Shown here piece after piece: positions 6,066 to 10,294 of a stretch of 10,294 nucleotides of DNA. The notes below the pieces were generated by a model. The model saw nothing but the letters and a program-made list of their open reading frames with translations. It was not told where the DNA came from and made no database searches. The stretch spans positions 1 through 10,294 of the forward strand of contig NZ_JABBOU010000081.1 of NCBI RefSeq assembly GCF_018853465.1. The letters are read 5' to 3'. The first letter of the stretch is position 1. The number at the start of each line of letters is the position of its first letter. Source of the DNA: Acidithiobacillus montserratensis. Lineage in GTDB: Bacteria; Pseudomonadota; Gammaproteobacteria; Acidithiobacillales; Acidithiobacillaceae. A program made the position numbers and the translations under genes.

Positions 6066-8048
6066 TCACTTCTTCCCCAACATATCGCGCAAACGCGCAA
6101 AGGCCGTGGCCGGGTCCATTTCCGGCTCCTCGCTCTGCTCACCCTGCCAGTCCAGATGCTCCTTGGGAATCTCCTGCAGAAAGCGCGAGGCCTTGGGGTT
6201 CACGTCCTGCCCATATCGCCGCCTTTTGCGGCAGCGACTCAGGGTCAGGCGAAAACGGGCGCGGGTCATCCCCACATAAAACAGGCGGCGCTCCTCGGCA
6301 ATCTGCTCGGGCGTTTCGCTGTTGCGATGCGGGAGTAGCTCCTCTTCAGCGCCGACCAGAAACACCTGGGGAAACTCTAGCCCCTTGGCAGCATGGAGGG
6401 TGGACAGGCGCAATACGTCGCGGTCATCGTCTTCCTCCCGTTCCAGGACATTGAAGAGCATCAGACGGTTGAGGATTTCCACCAGCGTTTGCGGGCCGTC
6501 TTCCTGCTCCTGCAGACGCTTTATCCAGGTCAGCAGCTCCTGGATGTTTTCCCAGCGCCGGGAGGCTTCTTTTTCATCCCCCTCATTGTGCAGATACTGC
6601 AAATAGCCGATATCATCGGGCAGACTCTGCAGGGCCGGGAGCAGTTCGGCTTTGTGCAGTTCATCGGCCTTCAGATTGACCCAAGCGGCAAAGCTGCGCA
6701 GGGCATTACGACCTTTGTCGGGGATATCGAGGCCGTCTTCCCAGACTGCCGCGAACAAGGACAGGTTCTGGGCTTTGGCAAACTCCCCGAGCTTTTCCAG
6801 GGTGCTGCTGCCGATACCCCGGCGCGGCGTATTCACCGCCCGCAAAAAAGCCGGGTCATCATCGGGATTGCTGAGCAAACGCAAATAAGCGAGAAAATCC
6901 TTGATTTCGCTGCGTTCAAAAAACGACAGACCGCCAGAAATCTGGTAGGGAATGCGGGCATTGCGCAACGCCGCTTCAAAAGGCCGGGACTGATGATTGC
7001 TGCGATACAAAATCGCATAATCCCGATATTCTCCCTGGCGCTGAAAACGGTCGCGGAGAATGGCATTGATCACCTGTTCGGCCTCGTCGCTTTCATCGGC
7101 GCAGTTGAGCACACGAATGGCGTGACCATCCCCCAGAGTGCTCCACAGGCGCTTTTCAAACAGATGGGGGTTTTGCGCAATGACCGCATTGGCCGACTGC
7201 AGAATGCGGCCTGTCGAGCGGTAGTTCTGTTCCAGCTTGATGACTTTCAGGGCCGGATAATCCTGGGCCAGACGATGCAAATTGTCGGCCGCCGCCCCCC
7301 GCCAGGAATAAATACTTTGATCATCATCTCCCACCGCCGTCAGATTATGGCGTACCCCCAGCAGATTGCGGATCAGGCGATACTGGGCACCGTTACTGTC
7401 CTGGTATTCATCCACCAACAAGTAGCGAATGCGGTCCTGCCAGGCCAGGCGGGCTTCTTCATTTTCCTGGAGCAGGCGGGTAGGGAGCAGAATCAGATCA
7501 TCCAGATCCACTGCATTGCAGGCACTCAGGGCGCGTTGATAAGGCTTGTAGATGGCCGCCGCCTCCTGCCCCAGCCGATCCTCAGCCTGGGCTTCCTGGG
7601 GCAGGAAACCATCGTTCTTGAAGCGGGAAATGCGCGCCTGAATGGCCTCAGCCAGATCGCTGGGGCCATTGGCATCGCGCAGCAGGTTGCGGACCATGCT
7701 CAGGCTGTCACCCGGATCAATCACACTGAAATTGTCGCGATAGCCCAGACGGGTAATGTCCTTACGCAAAATATCCAGACCCAGGCGATGAAAGGTCGAT
7801 ACCATCAAGCCCCGGCTGTTCTGACCCTGCAAGGACTGGCTCACCCGGCTTTTCATTTCGCGGGCGGCCTTGTTGGTAAAAGTCACCGCGCAGATATGTT
7901 TGGGGGCGACTTGCTGATCGCGAATCAGGTGGACGATTTTCCGGGTGATGACCCGGGTTTTACCCGATCCGGCCCCGGCCAGTACCAGCAGGGGGCCATG
8001 CACATGCCGGACGGCTTCCTGTTGCGGCGCGTTGAGTTCATCAGCCAC
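6066..8048 (-). CDS. rep: ATP-dependent DNA helicase Rep (UvrD/Rep family)
   Basis: A 660-residue superfamily 1A 3'-5' helicase, close in length to E. coli Rep (673). Motifs in order: Walker A AGAGSGKT (24-31), Ia TFTNKAAREM (56-65), II DEYQD (213-217), III GDDDQSIYSWRGA (240-252), IV LEQNYRS (272-278), V LSTLHAAKGLEFPQVF (548-563), and VI EERRLFYVGMTRAR (585-598). The runs GDDDQSIYSWRGA and LKVIKLEQNYRS with the overall spacing favour Rep over UvrD or PcrA. By family knowledge Rep clears proteins ahead of replication forks and helps restart. The start is GTG (8046-8048), with a G-rich stretch (GGGGG) about 10 bases upstream. It follows the lgt stop by 30 bases on the same strand, suggesting an lgt-rep transcript. 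The catalytic motifs are intact. Confidence 0.95.
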   Translation of the reverse strand: MADELNAPQQEAVRHVHGPLLVLAGAGSGKTRVITRKIVHLIRDQQVAPKHICAVTFTNKAAREMKSRVSQSLQGQNSRGLMVSTFHRLGLDILRKDITRLGYRDNFSVIDPGDSLSMVRNLLRDANGPSDLAEAIQARISRFKNDGFLPQEAQAEDRLGQEAAAIYKPYQRALSACNAVDLDDLILLPTRLLQENEEARLAWQDRIRYLLVDEYQDSNGAQYRLIRNLLGVRHNLTAVGDDDQSIYSWRGAAADNLHRLAQDYPALKVIKLEQNYRSTGRILQSANAVIAQNPHLFEKRLWSTLGDGHAIRVLNCADESDEAEQVINAILRDRFQRQGEYRDYAILYRSNHQSRPFEAALRNARIPYQISGGLSFFERSEIKDFLAYLRLLSNPDDDPAFLRAVNTPRRGIGSSTLEKLGEFAKAQNLSLFAAVWEDGLDIPDKGRNALRSFAAWVNLKADELHKAELLPALQSLPDDIGYLQYLHNEGDEKEASRRWENIQELLTWIKRLQEQEDGPQTLVEILNRLMLFNVLEREEDDDRDVLRLSTLHAAKGLEFPQVFLVGAEEELLPHRNSETPEQIAEERRLFYVGMTRARFRLTLSRCRKRRRYGQDVNPKASRFLQEIPKEHLDWQGEQSEEPEMDPATAFARLRDMLGKK

Positions 8049-8078
8049 TGGATCGCAACCCCCGTGATGATGCAGTAA

Positions 8079-8918
8079 TCAGTGTTCGCGAAGGGTTTTG
8101 GCGCTGGCGGCCGGCTCTGCAGGGGAGGGGGATTCAGCAAAACCACCCTTGTAGGCCCACCAGATGATGACCGGACCGAGAATGATCATGGGCACCGACA
8201 AGACCTGGCCCATGGTGAAAGGCCCGAATACAAAACCTAACTGAATATCGGGCTGGCGGGCAAATTCCGCGACAAAACGGAAAATGCCGTAAAACAGCAC
8301 GAACATCCCGCCAATCGCCCCTGCCGGACGGGGTTTACGGCTGTATATGGCCAGAATCAAAAAGAGTAATACGCCTTCCAGCAAAAACTCGTAAATCTGC
8401 GAGGGCTGGCGGGGCTGCGGGCCCCCCGCAGGAAACACCATAGCCCAGGGCAGATGACTGACCCGTCCAAACAACTGGTCATTGATGAAATTCGCCAGGC
8501 GCCCCAGGCCCAGACCAATGGGCACCGCCGGGGCAATAAAATCCAGGGTCGGCAGAAAGCTGTGATCCTTATGGGACCGGGCAAAGGCCCAGCAGGCCAG
8601 CACCACGCCCAGCAGTCCGCCATGAAAGGACATGCCGCCATCCCAGATATACAGCATCTTGATGGGCTGGCTGAGGTAATAGGGGAGGTTGTACCAGATA
8701 ATATAGCCTACCCGTCCGCCGAGAATGGCCCCCACCGCCACATAAAATTCCAGATCGACCACCTGCTCCTTGGGCCAGTGCCAGTGTGGCATTTTGCCAC
8801 GGCGGATCAGCCACAGGGTAGCGATGACGAAGCTGATGATTTCCAGCAACCCATACCAATGAATGGTGATGGGGCCCAGGGGAAAGCCAACGGTATTGAT
8901 ATCCGGAAAATGCAGCAT
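8079..8918 (-). CDS. lgt: Prolipoprotein diacylglyceryl transferase Lgt
   Basis: A 279-residue inner-membrane enzyme that by family knowledge moves diacylglyceryl from phosphatidylglycerol to the lipobox cysteine of prolipoproteins, the first step of lipoprotein maturation. Family hallmarks are the start MLHFPDINTVGFPLGPITIHWYGLL (in part 1-25), MSFHGGLLG (96-104), the Lgt signature GRLANFINDQLFG (139-151), and FRFVAEFARQPD (213-224). Residues equivalent to E. coli Tyr26, Arg143, Asn146, Gly154, Arg239 and Glu243 are kept, but the signature Glu (E. coli 151) is Gln148 here. The start at 8916-8918 has GAGG six bases upstream and fits the family; a start at 8957 would add 13 non-conserved residues. 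Downstream gene rep follows by 30 bases. Confidence 0.96.
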   Translation of the reverse strand: MLHFPDINTVGFPLGPITIHWYGLLEIISFVIATLWLIRRGKMPHWHWPKEQVVDLEFYVAVGAILGGRVGYIIWYNLPYYLSQPIKMLYIWDGGMSFHGGLLGVVLACWAFARSHKDHSFLPTLDFIAPAVPIGLGLGRLANFINDQLFGRVSHLPWAMVFPAGGPQPRQPSQIYEFLLEGVLLFLILAIYSRKPRPAGAIGGMFVLFYGIFRFVAEFARQPDIQLGFVFGPFTMGQVLSVPMIILGPVIIWWAYKGGFAESPSPAEPAASAKTLREH

Positions 8919-8941
8919 GGAGGTCCTCACAATTTCCCGCA

Positions 8942-8970
8942 ACCATGGCCGAGGCACCGCTTTCTGTCAA
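8942..8970 (-). promoter_or_regulatory. Candidate promoter of lgt-rep
   Basis: On the minus strand a perfect TTGACA (8965-8970) is followed after 17 bases by CATGGT (8942-8947), a weak -10 with the key A and final T. It would give a short leader before the lgt start at 8918. The -35 is strong and the spacing ideal, but the -10 keeps only three of six consensus bases. Confidence 0.5.
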
Positions 8971-9004
8971 GCGACATGATGGGCTGTGAACATTCGATTC
9001 TGTC

Positions 9005-9033
9005 TTTCAAGATCAAGGATAGGCGCTTATAAT
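9005..9033 (+). promoter_or_regulatory. Promoter of the toxin-antitoxin operon
   Basis: A perfect TATAAT (9028-9033) lies 17 bases after a weak -35 (TTTCAA, 9005-9010). Transcription would start about 30 bases before the antitoxin ATG. The last base of the -10 is shared with the first half of the candidate operator, so bound antitoxin would block RNA polymerase. Confidence 0.65.
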
Positions 9034-9050
9034 GTGCAGTATTTTGTACA
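9033..9050. promoter_or_regulatory. Candidate YefM/Phd-type operator (paired TGTACA-like hexamers)
   Basis: TGTGCA (9033-9038) and TGTACA (9045-9050) begin exactly 12 bases apart, between the -10 element and the antitoxin start. In E. coli yefM-yoeB the repressor complex binds paired core TGTACA motifs with that spacing, as I recall it. The downstream gene encodes a Phd/YefM antitoxin, so autorepression through this site is a reasonable inference. Confidence 0.6.
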
Positions 9051-9069
9051 TCTGACAAGGAGGTTATCC

Positions 9070-9372
9070 ATGGTCATTTCCGCTGTTGACGTTATTCCAC
9101 TGTCGCAAGCCAGGGCGAAGCTGTCTGAGCTGGCTGACCAGGTGCGGGCCGGGGCCGAGAAAATCATCACCAAGAACGGTGAGAGCTACGTAGCCCTCAT
9201 CGACGCCCATCGGCTGGACTATTATCATCAGCTTGAGCGCGAACGCATCCACCTGCTGCTGATTGACGATGCCAGCCGAGGTCTCGCGGATGTTGCCGTA
9301 GGCAAGGTCAAGGATGCGCAGAGCACACTGCGTGCTATTAAGCGCCGTCGCGCTGCCAAGGTTTCTGATTAA
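9070..9372 (+). CDS. Type II antitoxin, Phd/YefM family
   Basis: A 100-residue antitoxin. The N-terminal DNA-binding and dimerisation part is typical of Phd/YefM: VDVIPLSQARAKLSELADQV (6-25), then KIITKNGESYVALIDAHRLD (31-50), the strand-turn-strand with conserved NGxxxVALI. The C-terminal half is charged and helical (about 52-97) and would wrap the toxin. The frame is open from 8986, but the ATG at 9070 has a near-perfect AAGGAGG six bases upstream, and the conserved domain starts there. The strong site here against the weak one of the toxin gene fits the excess of antitoxin such operons need. By family knowledge it neutralises the toxin and, with it, represses the operon. The toxin gene follows after 15 bases. 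The exact family member is not recognised. Confidence 0.9.
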   Translation: MVISAVDVIPLSQARAKLSELADQVRAGAEKIITKNGESYVALIDAHRLDYYHQLERERIHLLLIDDASRGLADVAVGKVKDAQSTLRAIKRRRAAKVSD

Positions 9373-9387
9373 GCGCAGCCTCGTATC

Positions 9388-9789
9388 ATGACCCGCCATT
9401 ACATCGTGCAACTCACGGATAATTTCGTACGGAATCTTGAGGGCCTTGAGGCCTTCTTGCTTGAAGCCGTGGCTCCGCACACCTTCGATGCCTTGCTGGA
9501 TGATCTGACGGATACCGTCATCCCCAATCTGGAGCGCTTCCCCGGCATGGGGCCCTTGTTTCTGGAAAAGCCTGCGCGTTCCGTTGAGGTGGCCAACGGC
9601 ATGGCTCGCCTGGGCAGGCAGCTGGATGTGCTCGCCAAGGACGGCGAGTTGCGTGAGTATGTAATGACACATTACATACTGTTGTACGCGCAGATCGAGG
9701 ACACGATCTACCTGCTTTCGATCCGCCATCAACGGCAGTTTTCATTCGATTTCCAGTCACCGCCCGACATGGGCATGAACTCTGAATGA
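9388..9789 (+). CDS. Type II toxin, RelE/ParE superfamily
   Basis: A 133-residue protein with the ending typical of RelE/ParE-fold toxins: LLYAQIEDTIYLLSIRHQRQFSFDF (97-121, in part), where the tyrosine strand and the IRHQRQ segment are conserved. The N-terminal helices (about 8-50) carry VRNLEGLEAFLLEAVAPHTFDALLDDL-type composition and a FPGMGP loop (51-56). It is longer than the usual 90-100 residues, with an extra segment around 67-88 and a tail of about 12 residues. Whether it is an mRNA endonuclease (RelE type) or a gyrase poison (ParE type) cannot be told from the sequence. The start ATG lies 15 bases after the antitoxin stop with no good Shine-Dalgarno, implying coupling. A perfect inverted repeat lies within the gene at 9656-9680. 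Confidence 0.85.
   Translation: MTRHYIVQLTDNFVRNLEGLEAFLLEAVAPHTFDALLDDLTDTVIPNLERFPGMGPLFLEKPARSVEVANGMARLGRQLDVLAKDGELREYVMTHYILLYAQIEDTIYLLSIRHQRQFSFDFQSPPDMGMNSE
9656..9680. repeat. Perfect 11-bp inverted repeat inside the toxin gene
   Basis: AGTATGTAATG (9656-9666) and CATTACATACT (9670-9680) are exact reverse complements separated by ACA. The repeat falls in the codons for EYVMTHYIL of the toxin, so in mRNA it would form a tight A/U-rich hairpin, and in DNA it is a near-continuous 25-bp palindrome. Confidence 0.8.
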
Positions 9790-9875
9790 TCGTGGATAGT
9801 GATGTCGATTCTGTAGGTGGCTTTCTCGCAATATCTGCTGTTCAGTTTCCGATCTGATTCAGGCAGAATCTCTAC

Positions 9876-10294
9876 ATGGCTACTCGTCCTTCTGTGATCG
9901 TCCTGGGTGCCGGCATTGTCGGTGTCTCCATCGCCCTGCAACTGCAACTGCGCGGGCGGCAGACTCTGCTGCTCGACCGCCAGGGACCGGGGGAGGGGAC
10001 TTCCTTCGGAAATGCCGGCCTGATTCAGCGCGAAGCGGTCATGCCCCATCCTTTCCCCCGCGCCCTGGCGCAAATGCTGAGTTATGCCCGCAACCGTTCA
10101 ACGGAAGCCTATTATCGCGGCACCATGCTGCCCCGGCTCGCCATTCCGTTCATGCAGTACTGGTACAACTCCCAGCAAGAACGTCATCGCGCCATCGCCC
10201 GCCACTATGCCGCCCTCATTACCCACTGCCTGGACGACCATCTGGCGTTGGCCGGATTGGCCGGGGCGACGGACCTGTTCCGTTCCGGGGGCTG
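9876..10294 (+). CDS. FAD-dependent amino-acid oxidoreductase, DadA-like (5' part)
   Basis: The first 139 codons of a DAO-family flavoprotein; the rest is beyond the right edge. The dinucleotide-binding motif VIVLGAGIVGVSIALQL (7-23) includes GxGxxG, followed by the acidic end of the second strand (LLLDRQ, 31-36) and TSFGNAGLIQREAVMP (42-57), the segment typical of D-amino-acid dehydrogenase small subunits (DadA). Such enzymes oxidise D-amino acids to 2-oxo acids and pass electrons to the respiratory chain, or act on glycine or related amines; the substrate cannot be set from this fragment. The ATG at 9876 puts the Rossmann motif six residues in. The ribosome binding site is weak (AGGCAGAA, about 9-11 bases upstream). 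It lies 86 bases after the toxin gene and I see no clear promoter in that gap. Confidence 0.87.
   Translation, partial: MATRPSVIVLGAGIVGVSIALQLQLRGRQTLLLDRQGPGEGTSFGNAGLIQREAVMPHPFPRALAQMLSYARNRSTEAYYRGTMLPRLAIPFMQYWYNSQQERHRAIARHYAALITHCLDDHLALAGLAGATDLFRSGG

Noticed and set aside
6084..6102. Repeated CGCGCAAA units near the 3' end of rep
   Set aside because: Only two copies, explained by the codons of the Rep C-terminus; not a repeat array.
6393..8078. A 561-codon open frame on the plus strand opposite rep
   Set aside because: It lies almost entirely antisense to an intact, motif-rich Rep helicase, and its translation shows no recognisable domain. Long antisense frames are a common product of codon bias.
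9064..9732. A 222-codon minus-strand frame across the toxin-antitoxin genes
   Set aside because: The plus-strand antitoxin and toxin have recognisable domains and a good promoter and ribosome binding site; the reverse frame has none of these.

Overview
The window looks like a chromosomal stretch of a gammaproteobacterium-like organism. The gene set (recQ, apaH, a DsrE-family gene, photolyase, modBC, rpsT, rep, lgt) and the moderately high G+C fit a sulfur-oxidising Acidithiobacillus-type genome. That assignment is inferred from gene content and remembered protein similarity, not from a search. Most of the window is ordinary housekeeping sequence. I found no rRNA, tRNA, CRISPR array, insertion sequence or prophage gene, and no gene-free stretch longer than about 210 bases.

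Layout. Bases 1-1520 (minus strand) hold a probable operon read right to left: a cysteine-free DsrE-family gene, apaH, and the start of recQ, which runs off the left edge. An extended -10 promoter lies in the 209-base gap to the right. Bases 1730-3250 (minus) encode an atypical cryptochrome/photolyase-family flavoprotein. A short spacer with a 16-bp perfect palindrome separates it from a divergent plus-strand group: a DUF2237 gene (3365-3739), a molybdate-type ABC permease and its ATPase (modB-modC, overlapping by 4 bases). A sigma70-type promoter then drives rpsT, which starts with UUG. A hairpin at 6019-6044 separates rpsT from the convergent lgt-rep pair (minus, 8918 to 6066). To the right of lgt, and divergent from it, is a type II toxin-antitoxin operon of the Phd/YefM-RelE/ParE type with its own promoter and a YefM-like operator. 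After it comes the 5' part of a DadA-like FAD amino-acid oxidoreductase, cut by the right edge.

Functional themes. RecQ and Rep act in recombination and replication-fork maintenance, the photolyase-like protein suggests light-dependent DNA repair or sensing, and ApaH removes stress dinucleotides. ModBC imports molybdate-type oxyanions, but its binding protein is not here. Lgt starts lipoprotein maturation. The toxin-antitoxin pair is the most accessory-looking segment.

I saw no clear new multi-gene system. The points most worth a second look are a perfect 11-bp inverted repeat inside the toxin gene, the paired TGTACA-like operator, a DsrE protein with no cysteine at all, an Lgt with Gln in place of a conserved Glu, the divergent FAD-binding segment of the photolyase homologue, and the DUF2237 gene between the photolyase and modBC.
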